Below are positions 1-5,953 of a DNA stretch of 6,435 nucleotides, piece after piece. Position numbers and translations under genes: made by a program. Location of the stretch: contig JAAXHF010000005.1 of assembly GCA_012271025.1 (NCBI GenBank), forward strand, positions 1 to 6,435. Direction: 5' to 3'. The stretch's first letter is position 1; each line of letters begins with the position of its first letter. The notes under the pieces were generated by a model. It worked only from the letters and a program-made list of their open reading frames with translations. It had not been told where the DNA came from and made no database searches. This DNA comes from Deltaproteobacteria bacterium. Its GTDB lineage: Bacteria > Desulfobacterota_B > Binatia > Bin18.

Positions 1-1913
1 ACATCTCGCACGGCATCTCCAAGGTCCAGCCCGACGACGAGGACGACGAGCCGGCCGCCCAGCCGGAGGCCGAGGGTGTGGACGACGAGGACGATCCCCG
101 GCCGGCCAAAGACCCGCTCAAGGCTTTCACCGCCGACTTGGTCCAGCGCGCCAGGGACGGCGAGATCGACCCCCTGATCGGCCGCGAGGTCGAGGTCGAA
201 CGCACCATCCATGTGCTGTGCCGGCGGCGGAAAAACAACCCGGTGTATGTCGGCGATTCCGGGGTCGGAAAAACGGCTATCGCCGACGGGCTGGCGCTGC
301 AGATCGCCAACGGCGAGGTGCCCGAGGTGCTCAAGGATGCCCGGATCTACTCCCTGGACATGGGCTCGGTTCTGGCCGGCACGAAGTTCCGCGGCCAGTT
401 CGAGGAGCGGCTCAAAGCCGTGCTGAACGCGCTCCGCAAGGATCCCAACGCCATTCTGTTTATTGACGAGATTCACACCATTGTCGGCGCCGGGGCGACC
501 AGCGGAGGCTCGATGGACGCCTCGAACATCCTCAAGCCGGCCCTGGCGTCTGGAAAACTGCGCTGCATCGGCGCCACGACCTACCACGAGTACCGCAGCT
601 ATTTTGAGCGCGACCGCGCCCTGGCGCGGCGCTTCCAGAAGATCGAGATCCACGAACCCAGTATCGAAGACGCGGTCAAGATTCTGGAGGGCCTGAAATC
701 CTACTACGAGGATCACCACGGCGTGTCCTACACCCCGGACGCGCTCAAGGCCGCAGCCGAGCTGTCGGCCAAATACATCAACGACCGTTTCCTGCCCGAC
801 AAGGCGATTGATGTCATTGACGAGGTCGGCGCAGCCTTCAAGATCAAGCCCAGCACCGACGAGGAGAAGATTATCGGCGAGACCGATATTGAGGCGGTGG
901 TGGCCAAGATTGCCCGGATCCCGCCCCGCAGCGTGTCGATCTCCGACAAGGACCGGCTCCACCGGCTCGACGACGATCTCAAGAAGGTGGTGTTTGGCCA
1001 GGACCCGGCCATTGCGGTCATTGTCCGCGCTATCCGGCTGGCCCGGGCCGGTCTGGGCCAGCCGGAAAAGCCGGTCGGCTCGTTTCTGTTCTCCGGGCCG
1101 ACCGGGGTGGGCAAAACCGAGGTGGCCAAGCAGCTGGCCCAGACCCTGGGCTTGCAGTTCCTGCGCTTTGACATGAGCGAGTACATGGAAAAGCATACCG
1201 TCTCGCGGCTGATCGGCGCCCCGCCGGGCTATGTCGGCTTTGACCAGGGCGGGCTGCTGACCGAGGCGATTACCCGCAACCCCCACTCGGTGCTGCTGCT
1301 GGACGAGATTGAGAAGGCGCATCCCGACCTGTTCAATATCCTGCTGCAAGTCATGGACCACGCCACGCTGACCGACAACAACGGCAAAAAAGCCGACTTC
1401 CGGCACGTCATCCTGATTATGACCAGCAATGCCGGGGCGCGCGAAATGGCGGCCACGGCGATCGGTTTTGGCGAGCAGTCCAACGAGGGCAAGGACCAGC
1501 AGGCGCTTGAAAAGCTGTTCAGCCCCGAGTTCCGCAACCGTCTGGACGGGGTCGTCCACTTCCAGACGCTACCGCCCGCAGCCGTTGAGCGGGTGGTTGA
1601 CAAGTTCATGAAAGAGCTGATCGATCAGCTGGCCGAGAAAAATGTACGCATTGCGCTGACCGACGATGCGCGGCGCTATCTGGCCGAAAAAGGCTATGAC
1701 AAGACCTTTGGCGCCCGGCCCATGGCCCGCCTGATCCAGAGCGAGGTCAAACAGGTGCTGGCCGATGAGATTCTGTTCGGCCAGCTCCAGAACGGCGGCC
1801 GGGTCGAGATCGATCTTGGCGAGGACGGCCTGGTGTTCCGTTACGAGCCGCGGCCGGCTGACGAGGCCGAAGCCGCGCCGGCCGAGTCGGTGCCGGAGAC
1901 GGTCGGCGACTGA
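1..1913 (+). CDS. clpA: ATP-dependent Clp protease ATP-binding subunit ClpA (5'-partial)
   Basis: ClpA is the AAA+ unfoldase that binds ClpP, unfolds substrates (including N-degron proteins delivered by ClpS) and feeds them into the ClpP chamber in the cytoplasm. The reading frame is open from base 3 and starts inside the gene. Its first residues, ISHGISK, match the end of the ClpA N-domain, so roughly 140 residues lie off the left edge, and a GTG at base 78 is internal. An acidic linker follows, then two AAA+ modules. D1 has Walker A GDSGVGKT (252-275), pore loop GTKFRG (378-395), Walker B ILFIDE (453-470) and an arginine-finger region DRALARRF. D2 has Walker A GPTGVGKT (1095-1118), pore loop GYVG (1227-1238), Walker B VLLLDE (1290-1307) and FRNRLD. 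The ClpP-docking IGF tripeptide is at 1461-1469, so it should partner ClpP. There is no long ClpB/ClpC-type middle coiled coil, which favours ClpA. The C-terminus ends in a low-complexity Ala/Glu tail. The next gene begins 55 bases downstream. Confidence 0.96.
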   Translation, partial: ISHGISKVQPDDEDDEPAAQPEAEGVDDEDDPRPAKDPLKAFTADLVQRARDGEIDPLIGREVEVERTIHVLCRRRKNNPVYVGDSGVGKTAIADGLALQIANGEVPEVLKDARIYSLDMGSVLAGTKFRGQFEERLKAVLNALRKDPNAILFIDEIHTIVGAGATSGGSMDASNILKPALASGKLRCIGATTYHEYRSYFERDRALARRFQKIEIHEPSIEDAVKILEGLKSYYEDHHGVSYTPDALKAAAELSAKYINDRFLPDKAIDVIDEVGAAFKIKPSTDEEKIIGETDIEAVVAKIARIPPRSVSISDKDRLHRLDDDLKKVVFGQDPAIAVIVRAIRLARAGLGQPEKPVGSFLFSGPTGVGKTEVAKQLAQTLGLQFLRFDMSEYMEKHTVSRLIGAPPGYVGFDQGGLLTEAITRNPHSVLLLDEIEKAHPDLFNILLQVMDHATLTDNNGKKADFRHVILIMTSNAGAREMAATAIGFGEQSNEGKDQQALEKLFSPEFRNRLDGVVHFQTLPPAAVERVVDKFMKELIDQLAEKNVRIALTDDARRYLAEKGYDKTFGARPMARLIQSEVKQVLADEILFGQLQNGGRVEIDLGEDGLVFRYEPRPADEAEAAPAESVPETVGD

Positions 1914-1956
1914 CAGGACTGCAATGTGCTGGGCGCGGCGCCGTTTGGTCCGAGCC

Positions 1957-1961
1957 GGGAG
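1957..1961 (+). promoter_or_regulatory. Ribosome binding site deciding the GTG start of the YqgE-family gene
   Basis: GGGAG lies 8 bases before the GTG at 1970. This supports that start and therefore the signal-peptide-like N-terminus of the protein. An ATG at 1924 is in another frame that stops at 2031, so it cannot start this gene. Confidence 0.6.
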
Positions 1962-1969
1962 CCGGAGTC

Positions 1970-2599
1970 GTGCGGGCCTGGCTGGCGATAGGGGTCGGCC
2001 TGGCCGGCGCCAGCCTGGCCGGCGCCGATGAGTTGCCCACGGCCGACCCGGCCGAGCTGGGCAAGGGCAAGCTGCTGGTGGCCGCCCGCCAGCTCGCCGA
2101 TCCCAATTTCGCCCAGTCGGTTGTCCTGCTGCTCGGCTATGGACGGCTGGGAGCACTGGGTGTGATTATCAATCGCCCTACTGCGGTCCACCTGTCCGAG
2201 GTCGTGCCCGAGTCTCTCCGAGCCACACCCCGGGCTGGAGTGGTATACGGCGGCGGGCCGGTCGCCCCTTCCGTCATGCTGCTGCTGTTCCGCGCCGAGC
2301 AGCCGCCTGACGAGAGCCTGCCCGTTTTTGCCGATGTCTACCTGAGCGGCAGTCCGAGCGTGGTGGAGGACGAACTCGCCCGGGGCGGCACGTTTCGGAT
2401 GTACGCCGGCCATGCCGGCTGGGCTCCGGGTCAGCTGGACGGCGAGGTGGAGCGGGGGGACTGGCACATCGTTGCAGCCGATATCGACGCCGTGTTTCAC
2501 CGGCCTGCGGAAGACCTGTGGTCCGAGCTGATTCAGCGTGCGACCGGCCGCTGGGTGGACCTGCGGCCGCCGCGCGCCGCAGACCACGGCCCGGGCTGA
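1970..2599 (+). CDS. YqgE/AlgH family protein (UPF0301/DUF179) with predicted signal peptide
   Basis: The 209-residue product matches the YqgE/AlgH family, whose molecular function is not established. AlgH was originally linked to alginate regulation in Pseudomonas. Family signatures are in the expected order: GKLLVAARQLADPNFAQSVV (residues 32-51), LGVIINRPT (63-71), the glycine-rich VYGGGPV (92-98) and GHAGWAPGQLDGEV (147-160), followed by W165 and a C-terminal FHRPAEDLW block (176-184). E. coli YqgE is about 187 residues and begins almost directly at the LIAMPALQDP segment. Here some 30 extra residues precede it: a short basic start, a hydrophobic Ala/Gly/Leu stretch (3-19) and a possible signal-peptidase site AGA-DE at 19/20, with no lipobox cysteine. 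This suggests export, which is unusual for the family. The GTG start is supported by GGGAG at 1957-1961. The gene sits 55 bases after clpA and 29 bases before the HisI-like gene, so co-transcription is plausible. Confidence 0.88.
   Translation: MRAWLAIGVGLAGASLAGADELPTADPAELGKGKLLVAARQLADPNFAQSVVLLLGYGRLGALGVIINRPTAVHLSEVVPESLRATPRAGVVYGGGPVAPSVMLLLFRAEQPPDESLPVFADVYLSGSPSVVEDELARGGTFRMYAGHAGWAPGQLDGEVERGDWHIVAADIDAVFHRPAEDLWSELIQRATGRWVDLRPPRAADHGPG
1998..2026 (+). repeat. 15-bp tandem repeat inside the signal-peptide codons
   Basis: The 14-base string GCCTGGCCGGCGCC occurs at 1998-2011 and again at 2013-2026, giving two tandem copies with a 15-base period. In frame they encode two successive LAGA blocks, LAGAS then LAGAD, in the hydrophobic core and cleavage region of the YqgE-family protein. 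Because the period is a multiple of three, gaining or losing a unit would lengthen or shorten the signal peptide by five residues without a frameshift. Confidence 0.85.
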
Positions 2600-2628
2600 G
2601 CCCATACAGACTGGAGAGGAGAGGCGAC

Positions 2629-3036
2629 ATGAATGCCTTGGAAGAAGGCACCGAAATCAGGCTCGATTTCAAGAAATTAGGTAGTATTGCAGACAAGGGC
2701 CTGGACGTGGTCCCGGTCGTGCTGCAACACGCCCGGACGGGTGACGTGCTGTTTCTCGGCTATGCCAACGAATTGGCCCTGCGGGAGACGCTGGAGCGTG
2801 GTCAGGCCGTCCTGTGGTCAACCTCACGCAACGAGCTGTGGCACAAGGGAGCGACCTCGGGCGACGTGCTCGACCTGGTCGAGGTGCGTCTCAACTGCGA
2901 GCAGAACTCCCTGCTGTACCGCGTGATTCCTCGCCGGGGCGGGGTGTGTCATACCAAAGACGAAGACGGACAGGCCAGACCGCGCTGCTACTACCGACGC
3001 ATCGCCCGTAGCGGAGACGCGCTCGAATTTGTCTAA
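2629..3036 (+). CDS. hisI: Phosphoribosyl-AMP cyclohydrolase (HisI) family protein, divergent metal site
   Basis: HisI opens the adenine ring of phosphoribosyl-AMP in the third step of histidine biosynthesis and is a zinc- and magnesium-dependent cytoplasmic dimer. The 135-residue product is a stand-alone PRA-CH domain with no HisE fusion. Recognisable motifs are VVPVVLQHARTGDVLFLGYAN (27-47), WSTSR (63-67) and LWHKGATSG (70-78). The three zinc cysteines are kept at C90, C107 and C120. The canonical Mg2+ triad DCDxD, however, reads NCEQN (residues 89-93; bases 2893-2907), so all three aspartates are replaced. The spacing between the last two cysteines is also longer than usual, by about six polar residues (110-117). 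The ATG is preceded by AGGAG (2617-2621) at 7 bases. It lies 29 bases after the YqgE-family gene and 15 bases before the LLM oxidoreductase, with no other his gene in view. Family membership is clear. Whether it is the true histidine enzyme or a paralogue with another role is uncertain. Confidence 0.85.
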   Translation: MNALEEGTEIRLDFKKLGSIADKGLDVVPVVLQHARTGDVLFLGYANELALRETLERGQAVLWSTSRNELWHKGATSGDVLDLVEVRLNCEQNSLLYRVIPRRGGVCHTKDEDGQARPRCYYRRIARSGDALEFV

Positions 3037-3051
3037 ACAGGAGAAACGGAC

Positions 3052-3903
3052 ATGGACCTTGGCGTTTTCAGTTTCAATACCGAGTACACGCTGCCGGCCG
3101 ACGAGTTGGCCAGGGAGTGTGAGGCGCGAGGATTTGAGTCGCTGTGGCTGCCCGAGCACACCCATATTCCGGCCAGCCGCGAGTCCCAGTACCCGGGCGG
3201 TGGCGAGCTGCCCACAGAGTACGCCCACATGTCCGACCCCTTTATCGGGCTGGCCGCCGCCGCTGCGGTGACCACCCGGCTCAAACTCGGCACCGGCATC
3301 TCACTGGTGACCGAGCACGATCCGATTGTGCAGGCCAAGCAGGTCGCCTCGCTGGATCGGATTTCCCGCGGGCGGTTCATTTTCGGGATTGGCGCGGGCT
3401 GGAATAAAGAGGAGATGGCCAACCACGGCACGCCGCCGGCCAAACGCTGGAAGGTCTTGACCGAGCGGGTGCAGGCCATGAAAGCGCTGTGGACCCAGGA
3501 CGAGGCCAGCTATCACGGCGAGTTTGTGAATTTTGACCGGGTGTGGTCCTACCCCAAGCCGCTGACCACACCCCATCCGCCGATTCTGATGGGCAGTCTG
3601 AGTTCGCGGCTGGGCCGCCAGCGAGTGGTCGATCTGTGTGACGGCTGGATTCCGGTTGAGACGGCGATTGACGATATGCCGGCCGCGATTGCCGACCTCC
3701 ACGACAAGGCCCGGGCCGCCGGCCGCGATCCCGCCTCCATCCCGATTTCGTTCTTCCTGGTCCACGCCCCGGGCATGGGTCGGCTCGCACGCTACAAAGA
3801 GCTTGGCGCGGTCCGCACCGTCGTGCGCGCACCCACCGCCGGCCGTGACGAGGTGCTGCCGTTTCTGGACAAATACGCCGAGGTCGCCCGCCAGCTGGGA
3901 TAG
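3052..3903 (+). CDS. LLM class flavin/F420-dependent oxidoreductase
   Basis: The 283-residue product is a luciferase-like monooxygenase fold (TIM barrel) of the F420-type subgroup resembling the TIGR03619/Rv2161c family. These enzymes use F420 or FMN to oxidise or reduce varied small molecules, and the substrate cannot be read from sequence. Motifs seen are LGVFSFNTEYTLPADELA (3-20), GFESLWLPEHTHIP (27-40), YPGGGELP (47-54), LKLGTGISLVTEHDPI (77-92), LDRISRGRF (101-109), GIGAGWNKEE (112-121), LWTQDEASYHGEFV (146-159), PKPLTTPHPPIL (168-179) and DGWIPV (197-202). The usual Gly-Gly after PPIL reads MGS, a small departure in the cofactor phosphate-binding loop. The start is supported by AGGAG at 3039-3043, 8 bases before the ATG. 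Only 15 bases separate it from the HisI-like gene, so it is probably the last gene of that run. Cofactor choice (F420 or FMN) is inferred from the family only. Confidence 0.9.
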   Translation: MDLGVFSFNTEYTLPADELARECEARGFESLWLPEHTHIPASRESQYPGGGELPTEYAHMSDPFIGLAAAAAVTTRLKLGTGISLVTEHDPIVQAKQVASLDRISRGRFIFGIGAGWNKEEMANHGTPPAKRWKVLTERVQAMKALWTQDEASYHGEFVNFDRVWSYPKPLTTPHPPILMGSLSSRLGRQRVVDLCDGWIPVETAIDDMPAAIADLHDKARAAGRDPASIPISFFLVHAPGMGRLARYKELGAVRTVVRAPTAGRDEVLPFLDKYAEVARQLG

Positions 3904-4121
3904 GGAATAACAGCCCAGTTTACCCCGATTGACCGTGGAATGCGGTTCTGAAAGAGCGGATCAGCGCGTTTAGAAGAGGCGGCCTGTCCATCTGCAAAGA
4001 TGACCAATAGCGCAGATTCGATCTAAGGATAGATTTTTTCGAGGGCCAAGCCGGAATCTGGTCGGATCGCGGAAAAGGTGATAGAGCGCTTCAGAGACAC
4101 GGCGCTGAGGGCCTTTCGCCC
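3904..4121. other. Intergenic gap at the edge of the DUF262 gene
   Basis: This 218-base gap separates the LLM gene from the DUF262 gene. No convincing ORF is present and GC content is visibly lower than in the preceding genes. A weak hairpin (ATCT 4021-4024 with AGAT 4031-4034, 6-base loop) is followed by a run of T to 4039 and could be a poor intrinsic terminator for the upstream run. A TTGACC at 3929-3934 resembles a -35 box, but no acceptable -10 follows at 16-18 bases. GAGGG at 4107-4111 is a weak, distant (10-base) ribosome binding site for the next gene. Short repeats shared with the 3' side of the DUF262 gene lie at 3958-3967 and 4082-4090. Confidence 0.5.
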
Positions 4122-5873
4122 ATGAATTTCAATACCAGCAACATGACGTTTCGTCAGCTCATGGGAAATGGGTTGAGCTACCGCGTTCCGAAGTTTCAAC
4201 GCGACTATTCCCGGGGTGCCGACGAGTGGGACGATCTCTGGCAGGATATTGTCGGGTTGTTCGGTGAGGACCCGGAGCCAGCGCATTACATGGGCTATCT
4301 GGTGCTGCAATCGGCAGATAGCAAGACGTTCGATGTTATCGACGGACAGCAGCGTCTGACGACGCTGAGCCTGTTGATGCTGGCCGCGATAGCGCATCTG
4401 ACCGACTTGGCGACGCCAGACGATCCAGCTGACCCGCAAAATCGGCGGGCTGAGCAGTTACGGAATAACTACATCGGCTATCTGGACCCGGTGAGCTTGG
4501 TCCCGCGCTCCAAGCTGTCACTGAATCGCCACAATGATCGTCTCTATCAGGATTACCTCGTTCCCCTGGAGCGCCTGCCACACAGGGGATTGAACGCTTC
4601 GGAACATCTTTTGCGGCGGGCGTTTTCCTGGTTCAAGGAGCACATCAAAGACCAATCAGGTGATGATGGTGAATCGGTGGCGCGCTTTGTAGATGTCACA
4701 GCGGACAAACTGTTTTTTACCGTCATCACGGTAACGGACGAGTTGAACGCCTTCAAGGTTTTTGAGACGCTGAACGCACGTGGAGTGCGCCTGTCCGCGA
4801 CCGATCTGTTGAAGAACTACCTGTTCTCCGTTGTCTCGCGTGGCGGTGCCCATGAAGCGGAGATCAAAACGCTCGAAGAGCGCTGGGAGGGGATCGTCGG
4901 GCTGCTGGGCAGCGAGAGTTTCCCCGAGTTCTTGCGTGTCTTCTGGAACAGTCGTAACCGGCTGGTGCGGAAGGCGGATCTGTTCAAAACCATTCGTGGC
5001 GCGATCACGGATAAGTCCAGGGCATTTGAATTGATCCGCGATATGGATCGCCACGCACGGGTGTACACGGCTTTGCGCAGCCCGGAGGACACCTACTGGA
5101 CACCAGAGGAACGAGATAGCCTCGCCCAGTTGCAGACGTTCAACGTACGCCAGCCCTTGGCTTTACTGTTGGCCGCCTTTGACCGCTTTGCGGAAACCGA
5201 CCGGGCCGAGTTGGCACGTCTCCTGCGAGCCACCGCTGTCGTGTCTTTTCGCTACAATGTGATCTGTGGTCGCCAGAGCAATGAACAGGAAGTGGTGTAC
5301 AACCATATTGCTCGGGAAATTTCGGCGGGCCGTCTCGTCGATGCAACAGCGGCGATCGAGGGATTGCGAGGGGTTTATCCAGAGGACGCAGAATTTCGCG
5401 CAGCATTTGTAGACAAGGCGCTGCGAACCACCAGCAGCCGCAACAGTAAAGTCGCGCGTTTTATCCTGTTCCGGCTGGAAGAGCAGCTGTCCGGAAAGGC
5501 TCTTGATTTCGAGAGCGCGAAATACAGCATTGAACATGTGTTGCCGGAGAATCCCGGTGAGGACTGGGAACAGTTCGATGACCAGCAGCGGGAGGCGTTT
5601 ACCTACCGTCTGGGGAACCTTACGCCTTTAGCGACTGTGGATAATCGTGATCTGGGAAATGCGGGATTTTCTGAAAAGCGCCCCGTTTACCAGGCGAGTG
5701 AATTCGCCCTCACGCGGAAACTCGCTGAAGACTTTGATACCTGGACTGTGGAAAAAATCCGCTCCCACCAGGAGTGGCTGGCGAAACAGGCCACGGGAAT
5801 ATGGCGAATCAACCTCTCTCTGGGGAGAAGGGCGATCACGCGTGATCGGCACGCGCGTCCAGCTCACCGATAG
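4122..5873 (+). CDS. DUF262 and DUF1524 (GmrSD-like) protein, probable type IV restriction/defence enzyme
   Basis: The 583-residue product has the fused GmrS-GmrD architecture. GmrSD enzymes cut DNA carrying modified (for example glucosylated hydroxymethylated) cytosines, and the related SspE acts with phosphorothioated DNA. The target here is unknown. The DUF262 part starts at TFRQLMGNG (9-17) and contains VPKFQRDYS (22-30), the nucleotide-hydrolysis motif DGQQRLTT (74-81; bases 4341-4364) and FETLNARG followed by LSATDLLKN (215-232). The DUF1524 HNH-type nuclease part has IEHVLPENP (470-478, H472), YRLGNLTPL (495-503, N499), N508, N513 and K519, then the usual C-terminal SEFALTRKL, W and IW blocks. 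Both active sites look intact, so it is not an obvious pseudogene. The Trp that normally follows FQRxYx is R31, encoded CGG. The last about 20 residues form a basic tail lying over inverted repeats. The ribosome binding site is weak. GC content is lower than in the neighbours (30/60 at 4141-4200 and 37/60 at 5041-5100, against 47/60 at 2041-2100), consistent with transfer. No methylase, dnd or ssp gene is adjacent. Confidence 0.9.
   Translation: MNFNTSNMTFRQLMGNGLSYRVPKFQRDYSRGADEWDDLWQDIVGLFGEDPEPAHYMGYLVLQSADSKTFDVIDGQQRLTTLSLLMLAAIAHLTDLATPDDPADPQNRRAEQLRNNYIGYLDPVSLVPRSKLSLNRHNDRLYQDYLVPLERLPHRGLNASEHLLRRAFSWFKEHIKDQSGDDGESVARFVDVTADKLFFTVITVTDELNAFKVFETLNARGVRLSATDLLKNYLFSVVSRGGAHEAEIKTLEERWEGIVGLLGSESFPEFLRVFWNSRNRLVRKADLFKTIRGAITDKSRAFELIRDMDRHARVYTALRSPEDTYWTPEERDSLAQLQTFNVRQPLALLLAAFDRFAETDRAELARLLRATAVVSFRYNVICGRQSNEQEVVYNHIAREISAGRLVDATAAIEGLRGVYPEDAEFRAAFVDKALRTTSSRNSKVARFILFRLEEQLSGKALDFESAKYSIEHVLPENPGEDWEQFDDQQREAFTYRLGNLTPLATVDNRDLGNAGFSEKRPVYQASEFALTRKLAEDFDTWTVEKIRSHQEWLAKQATGIWRINLSLGRRAITRDRHARPAHR
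5813..5848. repeat. REP-like imperfect hairpin followed by a 16-bp perfect palindrome
   Basis: Bases 5813-5832 fold as CCTCTCTC, loop TGGG, GAGAAGGG, with one C-A mismatch and one G-T pair. The CCCTCTCC/GGAGAGGG style resembles dispersed REP-type hairpins in many GC-rich genomes. Immediately after it, CGATCACGCGTGATCG (5833-5848) is a perfect 16-base palindrome. Both lie within the last 21 codons of the DUF262 gene, beyond the conserved IW block. They could be a dispersed repeat that now encodes the protein tail, a protein-binding site, or part of a termination region. Copy number elsewhere cannot be judged from this window. Confidence 0.55.
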
Positions 5874-5874
5874 C

Positions 5875-5900
5875 CCATCAGCGTTCTATTCGGCTGATGG
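5875..5900. terminator. Stem-loop between convergent genes, possible bidirectional terminator
   Basis: CCATCAGC (5875-5882) pairs perfectly with GCTGATGG (5893-5900) around a 10-base loop. It begins one base after the DUF262 stop codon and lies 53 bases beyond the stop of the minus-strand dehydrogenase. That position suits a terminator serving both convergent genes. No T-run follows on either strand, so it is not a textbook intrinsic terminator and might only stabilise 3' ends. Confidence 0.45.
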
Positions 5901-5953
5901 ACATGCCCCCGACCGCGAGACACTCTCCGCCGGGTAGAGCGCTGATCCAATCT

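Noticed and set aside
78..80. GTG as the start of a short ClpA lacking its N-domain
   Set aside because: The frame stays open upstream to the edge and the residues there match the ClpA N-domain end, so the gene is cut by the window, not short.
1924..2031. ATG-started short frame between clpA and the yqgE-like gene
   Set aside because: It encodes only an Arg-rich peptide and overlaps the GTG-started gene, which has a good ribosome binding site and conserved downstream sequence.
1569..2156. 195-codon minus-strand open frame spanning the clpA end and yqgE-like start
   Set aside because: It overlaps conserved ClpA sequence antisense, is Arg/Pro-rich and shows no family motif.
1841..2605. 254-codon open frame on the minus strand across the yqgE-like gene
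   Set aside because: It is antisense to a protein with clear YqgE/AlgH motifs, and its translation is Pro/Arg/Gly-rich with no recognisable domain. Long antisense frames are expected in GC-rich coding DNA.
2518..2628. Upstream extension of the HisI-like gene to an earlier start overlapping the yqgE-like gene
   Set aside because: The ATG at 2629 has an excellent AGGAG site at 7 bases, and family similarity begins only after it.
3929..3934. TTGACC as a -35 promoter element for the DUF262 gene
   Set aside because: No plausible -10 hexamer is found at normal spacing, so I do not call a promoter.
4021..4039. Weak hairpin plus T-run as an intrinsic terminator after the LLM gene
   Set aside because: The stem is only four or five mostly A/T pairs and lies more than 100 bases past the stop codon. 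It is noted in the intergenic entry but not called as a terminator.
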